Origin: Escherichia coli DSM 30083 = JCM 1649 = ATCC 11775
GTDB lineage: Bacteria; Pseudomonadota; Gammaproteobacteria; Enterobacterales; Enterobacteriaceae
Assembly: GCF_003697165.2 (NCBI RefSeq)
Contig: NZ_CP033092.2
Coordinates: 2,604,001-2,668,000, forward strand
Length of the DNA: 64,000 nt
Reading direction: 5' to 3'
Part shown: in pieces, positions 34,719 to 43,542 of the stretch
Layout: each line of letters begins with the position of its first letter
Numbering within the stretch: position 1 is the first letter of the stretch
Notes under the pieces: generated by a model
Seen by the model: the letters and a program-made list of their open reading frames with translations, nothing else
Told to the model about the DNA's origin: nothing
The model's database searches: none
Made by a program: the position numbers and the translations under genes

Positions 34719-35525
34719 ATGATCGAAACGCTACTTGAAGTGCGCAATTTAAGTAAAACGTTCCGCTACCGGACCGGCTGGTTTCGTCGTCAGACCGTAG
34801 AAGCGGTAAAACCCTTGAGCTTTACGCTACGTGAAGGCCAGACACTGGCGATTATCGGCGAGAATGGTTCGGGTAAATCCACGCTGGCAAAAATGCTGGC
34901 GGGAATGATAGAACCTACCAGCGGCGAGTTATTGATTGACGATCATCCGCTGCATTTTGGCGATTATTCCTTCCGCAGTCAGCGTATTCGCATGATTTTT
35001 CAGGATCCTTCGACCTCGTTGAATCCCCGTCAACGTATCTCGCAAATTCTGGATTTTCCACTGCGCCTGAACACCGACCTGGAACCGGAACAGCGTCGCA
35101 AACAGATTATTGAAACGATGCGTATGGTTGGGCTGCTACCGGATCACGTCAGTTACTATCCGCATATGTTAGCACCCGGGCAAAAACAGCGTCTGGGTCT
35201 GGCGCGCGCGCTGATATTGCGCCCAAAAGTCATTATTGCCGATGAAGCCCTCGCCTCACTGGATATGTCGATGCGTTCGCAGTTGATTAATCTGATGCTG
35301 GAGTTACAGGAAAAACAGGGCATTTCGTATATTTATGTTACCCAGCATATCGGAATGATGAAGCACATTAGCGACCAGGTGCTGGTGATGCATCAGGGCG
35401 AGGTTGTCGAGCGAGGCAGCACCGCAGATGTGCTGGCATCGCCGCTGCATGAACTCACCAAACGGCTGATCGCCGGTCATTTTGGCGAGGCATTGACGGC
35501 GGATGCGTGGCGTAAGGACCGTTAG
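34719..35525 (+). CDS. sapF: ABC transporter ATPase SapF
   Basis: 268-aa DppF-type ATPase. Walker A GENGSGKSTL, Q-loop FQDPSTSLNP, signature-region APGQKQRLGLARAL (degenerate LSGGQ) and Walker B VIIADEALASLD, in which the usual Pro is Ala. Last gene of the sap operon, two bases after sapD, followed by a strong hairpin. Confidence 0.94.
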   Translation: MIETLLEVRNLSKTFRYRTGWFRRQTVEAVKPLSFTLREGQTLAIIGENGSGKSTLAKMLAGMIEPTSGELLIDDHPLHFGDYSFRSQRIRMIFQDPSTSLNPRQRISQILDFPLRLNTDLEPEQRRKQIIETMRMVGLLPDHVSYYPHMLAPGQKQRLGLARALILRPKVIIADEALASLDMSMRSQLINLMLELQEKQGISYIYVTQHIGMMKHISDQVLVMHQGEVVERGSTADVLASPLHELTKRLIAGHFGEALTADAWRKDR

Positions 35526-35532
35526 TGTTTTG

Positions 35533-35568
35533 CACCTCATCCTGACAGGCCCCCCTCAGGATGAGGTG
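35533..35568. terminator. Bidirectional terminator between sapF and the efflux operon
   Basis: CACCTCATCCTGA (35533-35545) and TCAGGATGAGGTG (35556-35568) form a perfect 13-bp stem with a CAGGCCCCCC loop. It lies between the convergent sapF and MFS-gene stops, close to the left edge of the accessory block. Confidence 0.85.
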
Positions 35569-35572
35569 TTCA

Positions 35573-36736
35573 TTACTTTTGGTTGTCGATTCTGGTGAGA
35601 GCAACCAGCAATGCCAGCGTATAACACACCGTAATTGCCAGACTCATTTTTAACAGTGTTTCTCCGCCAATTCCCGACAATGGCGCGGCTATACCGCCGA
35701 AGACAAACATGCTCATCCCCATCAACGCAGACGCCGTTCCAGATTCCTGCGTCCCTACTGCACTCATAGCCTCTGCCCCGCCAACAGTGCCGATGCCGCT
35801 ACAAAATGCGATGGTGAAAAATAATGCCACCAGTGCCGGAATGGGCAATTGTACCCATGCGCATAAGACCGTGAGCAATGCACACAAAATTGCCGCTATC
35901 AGACCACCTCGCAACAATGTCATCGCGTTAATCCGTCGCGCCAGGCGCGAGAAGATCCATGAAGCAATGATAAGTCCGATGCCGTTAAGGCCAAACACCA
36001 GGCTAAATTGCATTGGACTAAAGCCAAATTCCTTCTGCAACACGAACGACGAAGAGCCGATATATGCAAACAAACCAGCCAGCATAAAACTTTGAATCAG
36101 GCAAAAGCGCATAAAACGGCGGTTCTGCACCACGCTTCGTCCGGTTAATAGCAATGATGAGCCCCTTTTATTTTCTGGCAAGGTCTCATTAATAAATAAC
36201 AGGCAGCCCAGCAACAGTACGGTGCTAATTTCAGCCATTACCCAGAATAAAGTGCGCCAGTCAAAAGTGCTAACAATGTACCCGCCCAGCACTGGCGACA
36301 ACACCGGTGCCAGGCCATTCACCGTCATTAACAGCGCAAAAAACTGGGTCAACGTTACTCCCTGATATTTGTCACGAGCAATAGAACGAGAGAGCACCGA
36401 ACCACCCGCCCCCGCGATCCCTTGAATAAAACGCCAGACCACCAGCCAGTAAATATTGTTCGTTGTCGCGCACAAAATGGAAGAAACAATAAACAATAAC
36501 AACGACAAGATTAACGGACGTTTACGCCCTATTTTGTCGCTCAGAGGGCCAAATAACAGTTGTCCGACGCCAAGACCAATCAGTGATGCGGTCAGGGTTA
36601 ATTGCGTTATGGTCGTGGTTGCCGCCAGTTGCTCAGACATCTCCGGCAAAGCCGGCAAATAAAGATCGGTACACATCGGGCCGATACCGGCTAAAAGACC
36701 AAGAATCAATGCCCATGAAAGAGAGACTCTAGCCAT
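35573..36736 (-). CDS. MFS multidrug transporter, Bcr/CflA family
   Basis: 387-aa inner-membrane protein with 12 predicted spans. The first loop carries the family motif CTDLYLPALPEMS, and the cytoplasmic loop between spans 2 and 3 reads LSDKIGRKRPL, the MFS motif A. Bcr/CflA members expel drugs such as bicyclomycin, sulfathiazole or chloramphenicol by proton antiport; the substrate here is unknown. It is the last gene of the efflux operon, eight bases after the outer-membrane factor, with AAGGAAT before its ATG. A parallel exists in mdtABCD, where the MFS protein MdtD also follows an RND system. No counterpart lies here in K-12. Confidence 0.88.
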   Translation of the reverse strand: MARVSLSWALILGLLAGIGPMCTDLYLPALPEMSEQLAATTTITQLTLTASLIGLGVGQLLFGPLSDKIGRKRPLILSLLLFIVSSILCATTNNIYWLVVWRFIQGIAGAGGSVLSRSIARDKYQGVTLTQFFALLMTVNGLAPVLSPVLGGYIVSTFDWRTLFWVMAEISTVLLLGCLLFINETLPENKRGSSLLLTGRSVVQNRRFMRFCLIQSFMLAGLFAYIGSSSFVLQKEFGFSPMQFSLVFGLNGIGLIIASWIFSRLARRINAMTLLRGGLIAAILCALLTVLCAWVQLPIPALVALFFTIAFCSGIGTVGGAEAMSAVGTQESGTASALMGMSMFVFGGIAAPLSGIGGETLLKMSLAITVCYTLALLVALTRIDNQK

Positions 36737-36744
36737 ATTATTCC

Positions 36745-38118
36745 TTACTTGAGTGATGACATGCCGCCGCCCAGCGACTGCCAGAGCGTGATTCGGTTTG
36801 TAAAATCAGTCAGTTGCAGTGCCAGCAGCTCCTGCTGTGCACTCCACAAGCTGCGCTGCGCCGTCAACACGGTCAGGTAATCACCAACACCCGCCTGATA
36901 GCGACGCAAGCCAACATCGACCGTTTGTTGCTCAGCTTTAACATACTGGCGCTGTGCATCCAGTTGCTCTTCAAGCGTGGTCCGCCGCGCCAGTGCGTTA
37001 GCGACATCTTTAAATGCGCTCTGAACGGTTTTTTCATAGGTGGCAATGAGCCCACGCTTTTGTGCTTCTGCGTAACGAAGCTGCGCCAGATTACTTCCGC
37101 CAGTGAACAGCGGTAATGTGACCGATGGCGCAAATGACCAGATCTGCATTCCGTGGCTGAACAACGACGACAATGCGTCACTGCCAACACCGGCACTGGC
37201 AGTCAGCGAAATCGTCGGGAAAAAGTTAGCCCGCGCCGCGCCAATATCTGCATTGGCGCTCTTCAAATTATGTTCAGCTTCCTGGATATCCGGGCGACGC
37301 AGCAGAACATCAGATGATACTCCCGCAGGAACCAGACTTATCATTTGTTCCGGCAGGCTTTCCAGTGTTCCCGGTAGCAGATTTTCCGCAAGCGTTGTAC
37401 CTGCCAGTAAGTTCAGCGCATTTTTATCCTGCATCACTTGTGTCTGATAGCTGGCAACGCTGGCGCGCGCTTGCTGATAAACACTCATCGCCTCACTGAC
37501 ATCTGTCGCTGCCGCCGTGCCAACCTGTTGCTGGCGCTGGATAATTTTCAATGAGTTTTCTGCACTGGCCATCGTTTCTTTTGCCAGGGCCAGGTTGCTG
37601 TTATCGGCCGCCAGTGTCAGCCAGGCGGTGCTGATTTCAGCAATCAGCGTTAAACGAGTGTTCTGGGCTGTAAATTCACTGGCAAGCCAGGTTTCCCGCG
37701 CCGCCCGAGATAAACTCTGATTACGACCAAACAGATCTAACGTATAACTGGACACCGTGCCGTCAGCCTCGGCAGTTGTTACCGTACCATTCGCCAGCGA
37801 ACGACTGCGAGTCGAACTTAAGGCCGCATTCACCGTCGGAAATAACGACGCATTAGTTTGCCCATAGAGCGCCCGTGCTGAGTCAATATCAGCAATCGCT
37901 TTTTGCACATCGCGGTTACTGTTCAGTGCAATGGTTACTACCTGCTGCAATCGGGGATCGTGAATCACCTGCTGCCAGTCATGGCTGATTGCCTTCCCCT
38001 GGCCCTGTGCTCCCGGCAAGGTCGCCGGGATTGGGGATTCAGGCGTACTGTAGTGAGGATCGAGCGAGACACATCCCGCACTCAACAACACCAGAAAAAT
38101 AAGAGAACGACGCAACAT
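36745..38118 (-). CDS. Outer-membrane efflux channel lipoprotein (OprM/NodT type)
   Basis: 457-aa outer-membrane factor of the RND efflux lipoprotein family. The N-terminal lipoprotein signal has its lipid-attachment Cys in VLLSAGCVS. Two OEP repeats of long helices form the periplasmic tunnel (FPTVNAALSSTRSRS and FPTISLTASAGVGSD mark the paired strand regions). It supplies the outer-membrane exit of the pump, so the system does not depend on TolC. It starts three bases after the pump gene stop. K. pneumoniae EefC is a plausible relative, untested. Confidence 0.88.
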   Translation of the reverse strand: MLRRSLIFLVLLSAGCVSLDPHYSTPESPIPATLPGAQGQGKAISHDWQQVIHDPRLQQVVTIALNSNRDVQKAIADIDSARALYGQTNASLFPTVNAALSSTRSRSLANGTVTTAEADGTVSSYTLDLFGRNQSLSRAARETWLASEFTAQNTRLTLIAEISTAWLTLAADNSNLALAKETMASAENSLKIIQRQQQVGTAAATDVSEAMSVYQQARASVASYQTQVMQDKNALNLLAGTTLAENLLPGTLESLPEQMISLVPAGVSSDVLLRRPDIQEAEHNLKSANADIGAARANFFPTISLTASAGVGSDALSSLFSHGMQIWSFAPSVTLPLFTGGSNLAQLRYAEAQKRGLIATYEKTVQSAFKDVANALARRTTLEEQLDAQRQYVKAEQQTVDVGLRRYQAGVGDYLTVLTAQRSLWSAQQELLALQLTDFTNRITLWQSLGGGMSSLK

Positions 38119-38121
38119 AAC

Positions 38122-41100
38122 TTACTCCTGACGGCGCGGTTTACCGGCAAACAAACGTTTCACCAGTACAAAAAACAGAGGAACGAAGAAAATGGCCAGT
38201 AATGTAGCGGTCAGCGTGCCACCAATAATGCCCGTACCAATGGCGATGCGGCTGTTCGCCCCTGCGCCAGTTGCTATCGCCAGCGGCATTACCCCCGCAA
38301 TAAACGCCAGCGAGGTCATGATGATTGGGCGTAAACGAGTCTGCGCCGCGCGTAATGCCGCACGACTCAAGGAATAGCCCTCTGCAACCGCCGCTTCAGC
38401 AAATTCCACAATCAGAATGGCGTTTTTCGACGACAAGCCGATAGTAGTTAATAGCGCTACCTGGAAGTAAACGTCGTTGTTTAAATCACGCATCCAGGCC
38501 GCCAGCGCCGCGCCAAGAAGCCCCAGAGGGATCACCAGAATGACCGAGAACGGGACTGACCAGCTTTCGTACAGTGCTGCAAGGCAGAGGAAAACCACCA
38601 GAATAGAAACTGCATACAGACTTAATGCCTGACCGCTGGCCAGTTTCTCCTGCAATGACAAACCACTCCAGGCCCAGGTTGTTCCCGCAGGAAGACTGTT
38701 TGCCAGTTCCTCCATTTTTGTCATTGCATCGCCGGAACTAAAGCCAGTCGCGTTTTCGCCCTGAATTTCATAGGCTGCCGAGCCGTTGTAGCGCACCAGT
38801 CTTTCCGGTCCATACAGCCAGCGGGTGGTCGCAAAAGCAGAGAATGGTGTCATGGCGTTATCGCTACCGCGCACAAACCATTTACCTAAGTCTGACGGCG
38901 CGGAACGAAATTCGCTGTCGCCCTGAATGTAGACTTTTTTCACACGACCACGGTCAATAAAGTCATTCACATAAGTACCGCCCCACGCACTGGACAGGGT
39001 GTCGGTGACATCATTCAAACTCAACCCTAATGACACCGCTTTATTACTATCAATATCTACCTGCAATTGCGGCATTTGTGGCAAATCATTGGCGCGTACA
39101 GAATGTAACTCCGGACTTTGATTCGCTTTTTCTATCAACTGATTACGCATTTGCAGCAGTGTTTCACGATCGGCTCCACCGTTAGCTAACAATTCAAACG
39201 TAAAACCATTGCTTTGCCCCAGCCCATCAACGGCTGGCGGCGTCATCGCAAATACCGTGGCATCACGAATTGTGCCCAGCTCTTTGGTAGCCCGTAGGGC
39301 GATAGCCTGGGCGGTGTTTTCTGCCCCTTTACGTTGAGACCAGTTTTTCAACGAAACAAACGCCATCCCGGTGTTCTGTCCGCTGCCGCTAAAACTGAAA
39401 CCATCAACGGTAAAGATGACATCGGTATTTGCTTTCTCGTTAATCAGGAACCAGTCAACAATCTGGCGATTCACTTCTGCTGTACGGGCAGCGGTCGCCC
39501 CGGCCGGCAGCGTGTACTGCACCATGATTTCGCCCTGGTCTTCAGTGGGTAAGAAACTGCCCGGCAGCTTCCACATCATCAGGGCCATTCCACCACCCAG
39601 CACGACATAAAGCCCCATCGTTCGGGCTGCACGGCGCAGGACATAAATTACGCCTCGCTGATATTTATCTTCAGTACGGCGATAAAAGCGGTTAAATGCG
39701 CCGAAAAAGCCTTTTTTATGTGGCGGAACATGCTGGAGGACGGAACCGCACAGGGCGGGAGTCAAGGTCAATGCCACCACCACGGAAAGCAGCATTGCGG
39801 AGATGATGGTGATGGAGAACTGACGATAAATTACCCCCGTAGATCCCCCAAAGAAGGCCATCGGCAGGAATACGGCTGACAACACCAGCGCAATGGCAAC
39901 CAGTGCGCCAGAAATCTCGCCCATTGATTTTTCCGTGGCTTCACGCGCGGGTAACCCTTCGTCACGCATAATGCGTTCGACGTTCTCTACCACCACAATG
40001 GCATCGTCCACCAGCAAGCCGATCGCCAGCACCATTGCAAACAACGTCAGGGTATTAATCGAATAGCCAAACAACGCAAGAACGCCGAATGTGCCCAGCA
40101 AAACGACGGGGACAGCTAACGCCGGAATCAGTGTGGCACGCAGGTTTTGCAGGAATAAATACATCACGCAAACCACCAATACGATGGCTTCAAACAGCGT
40201 CTGAATTACGTCCTCTACGGAGATTTTAATAAATTCAGTGCTGTCTTTCGGGTATGCGATGTCGTATCCCTGCGGCATGTTCCGCTGGAATTCGGCAATC
40301 TTATCCTTGACCAGCGTCGCCGTATTCAGCGCATTCGCACCGGGCGAAAGCATTACAGCAACCCCGGCAGACGGGTGACCGTTAAGTTTGCCGATAGCGG
40401 TATAATCTTCACTGCCCATCTCAACGCGAGCCACATCTTTTATACGAACAACTGCGCCGTCTGACTGGCTTTTCACGATAATATTTTTGAACTGATCCAC
40501 CGTCTGCAAGCGAGACTGCGCACGTACCGTTGCGGTCAGTTGCTGAGTATTCGGTGAAGGCAATGCCCCTATTTTCCCGGCAGTAACCTGCACGTTTTGC
40601 GCTTCAATAGCACTTTGCACGTCTGAAGGCATCAGCGAGTAAGACGCCAGTTTGGCCGGGTCGAGCCAGATGCGCATGGCGTATTCCGCGCCAAAGACTT
40701 GCAGACTCCCCACACCTTCAACACGCGCCAGGGGGTCCTGAACGTTACTGACCAGCCAGTCGGCGATATCCGAACTGGAGGCTTTGTCAGTGGTGTCATA
40801 CACGGCAGCAATCAGCAAAAAGTTGCTTTGTGATTTCTCCACCGTAACACCCGTTTGCTGCACTTCGCTGGGTAGGCGCGACTCCGCCTGCTGAATTTTA
40901 TTCTGCACCTGAACCTGTGCAGTATCTGGATCGGTACCTTGTTCAAAGGTCACATTAATACTGACCGAACCATCAGAGCTACTGGTTGAGCTGAAATAGA
41001 GTAAATTATCAAGCCCAGTGAGTTGTTGCTCGATAACCTGAGTCACGCTGTTCTCCAGCGTTTCGGCAGAAGCACCAGTATAAGTGGCTGAAATTTTAAT

Positions 41101-41229
41101 GGTCGGCGGTGCAACGTCAGGATATTGCGCGACGGGCAATGTGCGAATAGCCAGAATCCCCGCCAACATAATCAAAATGGCGATAACCCAGGCAAAGACC
41201 GGGCGGCGAACAAAAAAGCGCGAAAACAT
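38122..41229 (-). CDS. RND multidrug efflux pump, HAE1 family
   Basis: 1035-aa inner-membrane pump of the AcrB type. The N-terminus FFVRRPVFAWVIAILIMLAG is the family signature. The proton-relay Asp pair is in GLLVDDAIVVVENVE (span 4) and the conserved Lys in SSKNAILIVEF (span 10). Two large periplasmic porter/docking domains lie between spans 1-2 and 7-8. The sequence differs clearly from AcrB, AcrF and MdtF of K-12. Its ATG overlaps the adaptor stop (TGATG). EefB of Klebsiella and Enterobacter is a candidate closest named relative, which a search could settle. Confidence 0.92.
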   Translation of the reverse strand: MFSRFFVRRPVFAWVIAILIMLAGILAIRTLPVAQYPDVAPPTIKISATYTGASAETLENSVTQVIEQQLTGLDNLLYFSSTSSSDGSVSINVTFEQGTDPDTAQVQVQNKIQQAESRLPSEVQQTGVTVEKSQSNFLLIAAVYDTTDKASSSDIADWLVSNVQDPLARVEGVGSLQVFGAEYAMRIWLDPAKLASYSLMPSDVQSAIEAQNVQVTAGKIGALPSPNTQQLTATVRAQSRLQTVDQFKNIIVKSQSDGAVVRIKDVARVEMGSEDYTAIGKLNGHPSAGVAVMLSPGANALNTATLVKDKIAEFQRNMPQGYDIAYPKDSTEFIKISVEDVIQTLFEAIVLVVCVMYLFLQNLRATLIPALAVPVVLLGTFGVLALFGYSINTLTLFAMVLAIGLLVDDAIVVVENVERIMRDEGLPAREATEKSMGEISGALVAIALVLSAVFLPMAFFGGSTGVIYRQFSITIISAMLLSVVVALTLTPALCGSVLQHVPPHKKGFFGAFNRFYRRTEDKYQRGVIYVLRRAARTMGLYVVLGGGMALMMWKLPGSFLPTEDQGEIMVQYTLPAGATAARTAEVNRQIVDWFLINEKANTDVIFTVDGFSFSGSGQNTGMAFVSLKNWSQRKGAENTAQAIALRATKELGTIRDATVFAMTPPAVDGLGQSNGFTFELLANGGADRETLLQMRNQLIEKANQSPELHSVRANDLPQMPQLQVDIDSNKAVSLGLSLNDVTDTLSSAWGGTYVNDFIDRGRVKKVYIQGDSEFRSAPSDLGKWFVRGSDNAMTPFSAFATTRWLYGPERLVRYNGSAAYEIQGENATGFSSGDAMTKMEELANSLPAGTTWAWSGLSLQEKLASGQALSLYAVSILVVFLCLAALYESWSVPFSVILVIPLGLLGAALAAWMRDLNNDVYFQVALLTTIGLSSKNAILIVEFAEAAVAEGYSLSRAALRAAQTRLRPIIMTSLAFIAGVMPLAIATGAGANSRIAIGTGIIGGTLTATLLAIFFVPLFFVLVKRLFAGKPRRQE

Positions 41230-42350
41230 CAGGCGTTGCCTCCATTAGCCTGAACTTCAACAGCCTTGACGGTCTGCCCTGAAGTGACTTTGGCAGAACC
41301 TTCAACAATCAGTCGGTCGCCGTTGTGCAGGCCGTTCAGCACCAGCCATTTATCACCATACGTTTCTCCCGTTTCGAGCGTTCGCTGCTCTACTTTATTG
41401 TCTTTATTCACCACCAGCGCAGTTGCATTGCCTTTAGCATCGCGCGTAACGCCCTGTTGAGGCGCGAGAATAGCGTCTTCCATCACGCCTTCATCGACAC
41501 GAGCGCGAACAAACATTCCCGGTAATAACTGCTGTTGTGGATTGGGGAAAATTGCCCGTAATGTCACCGAACCGGTAGACTCATCCACCGCGACTTCGGT
41601 GAGTTCCAGACGCCCTTTTTCGCTGTAGGTTGTGCCATCTTCCAGAATAAGTGAGACGCTCATGGTGTCACTGTTGGTCGCCAGTGACTGTTTACGCAGA
41701 CGTAATAAATCGACACTGGAGCGAGTGAGGTCGACATACATTGTATCCAGACCACGAATAGTCGTTAACGCTGTATCCTGCGACGCGGTCACCAGTGCGC
41801 CAGGGGTTACCGACGAAATGCCAATACGCCCCGAAATCGGTGCGGTTACCGTGGTCCAGTCAAGATTAATGCGCGCAGTTTCCAGTGCGGCTTTTTTCGC
41901 CTCTACACTGGCTTTATCTTGTGCACAGGTAGACTGAGCATCATCAGCATCCTGTTGTGAAACACCGTTCTCTTTCACCAGTCGGGTATAACGCTGCGCT
42001 TTCTGGCAATCGGCTTTTACCAGTGCCTGTGCTTGTTGTAATGCTGCCCGGGCTTCATTCCATGCAGCCTGATAACTGGCCGCATCAATCTGGTAGAGAG
42101 GCTGTCCAGCCTTGACCAGATCACCTTCCTTAAATAAGCGTTTCTGGATAATTCCCCCAACCTGCGGACGTACTTCAGCACTGAGCGCAGCACTGGTGCG
42201 TCCGGTTAATTCACTGACTACCGAAACCGGTTGAGATTTGAGCGTAACAACGCCGACTTCTGTTTCTGACGGGGATGAATTGTTACTTTGCGTATTATCA
42301 CAACCCGATAAGAGCAGCATTGCCACTACAGATGTTGCTATATACTTCAT
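41229..42350 (-). CDS. RND efflux periplasmic adaptor (membrane fusion) lipoprotein
   Basis: 373-aa adaptor of the AcrA/HlyD family. A lipoprotein signal with lipobox LLSGC (Cys 17) anchors it to the inner membrane. Order of domains: lipoyl half-motif (GGIIQKRLFKEGDLVKAGQPLYQID), alpha-hairpin (AWNEARAALQQAQALVKADC...), second lipoyl half (TTVTAPISGRIGISS), beta-barrel and membrane-proximal domain. I chose the ATG at 42350 because GGAG lies six bases upstream and the signal peptide begins there. First structural gene after the TetR regulator. Confidence 0.9.
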   Translation of the reverse strand: MKYIATSVVAMLLLSGCDNTQSNNSSPSETEVGVVTLKSQPVSVVSELTGRTSAALSAEVRPQVGGIIQKRLFKEGDLVKAGQPLYQIDAASYQAAWNEARAALQQAQALVKADCQKAQRYTRLVKENGVSQQDADDAQSTCAQDKASVEAKKAALETARINLDWTTVTAPISGRIGISSVTPGALVTASQDTALTTIRGLDTMYVDLTRSSVDLLRLRKQSLATNSDTMSVSLILEDGTTYSEKGRLELTEVAVDESTGSVTLRAIFPNPQQQLLPGMFVRARVDEGVMEDAILAPQQGVTRDAKGNATALVVNKDNKVEQRTLETGETYGDKWLVLNGLHNGDRLIVEGSAKVTSGQTVKAVEVQANGGNA

Positions 42351-42434
42351 TATTTTCTCCAGGGTGAGAAATACCCTCCTCATTGAAATTAATGAGGATA
42401 TGTCAGGGATATTCAGTTATAACGAACCCGCATC

Positions 42435-42478
42435 GCGAAATGAATTTCGCAATGAAATAAGGGGGATTAATATCCCCC
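42435..42478. promoter_or_regulatory. Two palindromes between the tetR-like gene and the adaptor gene
   Basis: GCGAAAT-GA-ATTTCGC (42435-42450) is a perfect 16-bp dyad and GGGGGAT-TAAT-ATCCCCC (42461-42478) a perfect 7-bp stem with a 4-nt loop. They lie 85-130 bp upstream of the adaptor start and just after the regulator stop. The first could be an operator for the pump genes; the second may be a terminator or attenuator that separates regulator from pump transcription. Confidence 0.55.
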
Positions 42479-42498
42479 GCTATTGGTTAATTCTGTTC

Positions 42499-43065
42499 TT
42501 ATTTATTTATCAACATACTAACAATATCCTGATATATTTCCTGCAGATGTTGTGGATCGCTTTTTTGCGGTGTTAAACGACGATAAACCGTACCTTCCAT
42601 CATGGTAGCAAACACTTCAACGCAGCAACGAATGTGCTCGTCGCTAAGATGGGGATGCATTCTTTTCATATGTGCACAACCGTTAGCGAACATTCTGGCG
42701 TCAGCTTCTTCAAGCATTGCCATAACCCGCGGGTTGCGTGTGGCTTCTGCAGCCACTTCCAGCATCAGCGCGTCGTCGTCCTCATTTAAGGATTTACGCA
42801 AGGCAAGGACTTCCGGGAAGTGATCGGTACGCGCGTCAATGTCCATTTGGGCAATACGAAAGTCGATGATACGACGAACCATCTCTTCAATAATGGCGTC
42901 TTTGTTGGCGAAGTAACGATATATCTGACCCACGCTAAGCTGAGCTTCGCTGGCAATTTGCGACATACTGGCGGCATGAAATCCGCAGCGACGAAAACAC
43001 CGACGGGCGGCGTTAATGATTTCATCCTGACGCTGTTTGTGGCGTATCTCCAGCTTGCTGGTCAT
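42499..43065 (-). CDS. TetR-family repressor of the efflux operon
   Basis: 188-aa TetR/AcrR regulator. The N-terminal HTH is clear (DEIINAARRCFRRCGF, then SMSQIASEAQLSVGQIYRYFANKDAIIEEM) and the C-terminal ligand domain is helical. I start it at the ATG at 43065, preceded by AGGAG; a GTG seven codons upstream has no ribosome site. It is co-directional with the pump genes. An 18-bp dyad 26 bp upstream of its start suggests autorepression. Confidence 0.88.
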   Translation of the reverse strand: MTSKLEIRHKQRQDEIINAARRCFRRCGFHAASMSQIASEAQLSVGQIYRYFANKDAIIEEMVRRIIDFRIAQMDIDARTDHFPEVLALRKSLNEDDDALMLEVAAEATRNPRVMAMLEEADARMFANGCAHMKRMHPHLSDEHIRCCVEVFATMMEGTVYRRLTPQKSDPQHLQEIYQDIVSMLINK

Positions 43066-43090
43066 TTCTGTCTCCTGGCCTATCACTTAG

Positions 43091-43108
43091 TGAGAATGAT
43101 CGTTCTCA
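43091..43108. promoter_or_regulatory. Probable TetR-type operator at the efflux operon head
   Basis: TGAGAATGATCGTTCTCA is symmetric except for one base pair. It sits 26 bp upstream of the regulator start codon, in promoter position, and has the length and form of TetR-family operators. A partial likeness to a Fur box was considered and found weak. Confidence 0.65.
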
Positions 43109-43240
43109 TTTTTGCTGATTATACGTTTCTCCAAAGTAATGGAAAGTATTTTTATCTTATTCATGGTGCATATTCTGATAATGAAGAGATTGTGGAGATT
43201 CTGTGAAGATAGTTGACAATATTAAGTTGGGGTCAATTCA

Positions 43241-43408
43241 TCAGAAAGGCAGCGACTTGTTGTCGCCAGTTCTGTTTTCATCATCAAACTTATCGGAGCT
43301 AATACGAATAGTTTCATAGTCAGATTCTATAAGATATTTCCCCAACCTACCCCTTGCAGGCGTCAAGAGTAGATAACGCAAAATGCTCTGTACCGCAGCT
43401 TCTCTCCG
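43241..43408 (-). pseudogene. Unidentified 55-codon open stretch, possible gene remnant
   Basis: On the minus strand an open frame runs from just after a TAG (43409-43411) to a TGA (43241-43243) with no ATG. The end reads GRLGKYLIESDYETIRISSD followed by KFDDENRTGDNKSLPF, a composition more like a real C-terminus than a random frame. I do not recognise it. It lies between the efflux regulator and the fabI promoter, at the right edge of the accessory block, and may be the tail of a gene lost when the block arrived. A chance ORF is the alternative. Confidence 0.3.
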
Positions 43409-43542
43409 CTACAGAAAGCGCAACTATAGCCACCCACAGCCAGGTTGATTATAATAACCGTTTATCTGTTCGTACTGTTTACTAAAACGACGAATCGCCT
43501 GATTTTCAGGCACAACAAGCATCAACAATAAGGATTAAAGCT

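Larger units (their letters stand above)
43066..43542. promoter_or_regulatory. tetR-like gene to fabI intergenic region
   Basis: 477 bp without an assigned gene. Left part: the TetR-type operator (43091-43108). Middle: the possible remnant at 43241-43408. From about 43395 rightwards the sequence looks like the K-12 fabI upstream region as I recall it, so the accessory block would end between the operator and there. TAAGGATTAAAG just before the fabI ATG is the ribosome site. Confidence 0.5.

Noticed and set aside
43066..43086. GTG start seven codons upstream for the TetR-family regulator
   Set aside because: No ribosome-binding site precedes it, whereas AGGAG precedes the ATG at 43065 at good spacing; the extra residues also overlap the operator zone.
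43091..43108. Fur box at the efflux regulator promoter
   Set aside because: TGAGAATGATCGTTCTCA shares about 11 of 19 positions with the Fur consensus, and its symmetry and position fit a TetR-family operator better.
35573..43108. Genomic island with integrase-mediated insertion
   Set aside because: No integrase, transposase, tRNA or flanking direct repeat was seen, and base composition does not stand out by eye, so I call it only an accessory block.
42820..43206. Plus-strand 128-codon open frame across the TetR gene, ending in EEIVEIL
   Set aside because: Most of it is the antisense shadow of the regulator's HTH region; only the last 40 codons fall outside it and they are AT-rich with no support.
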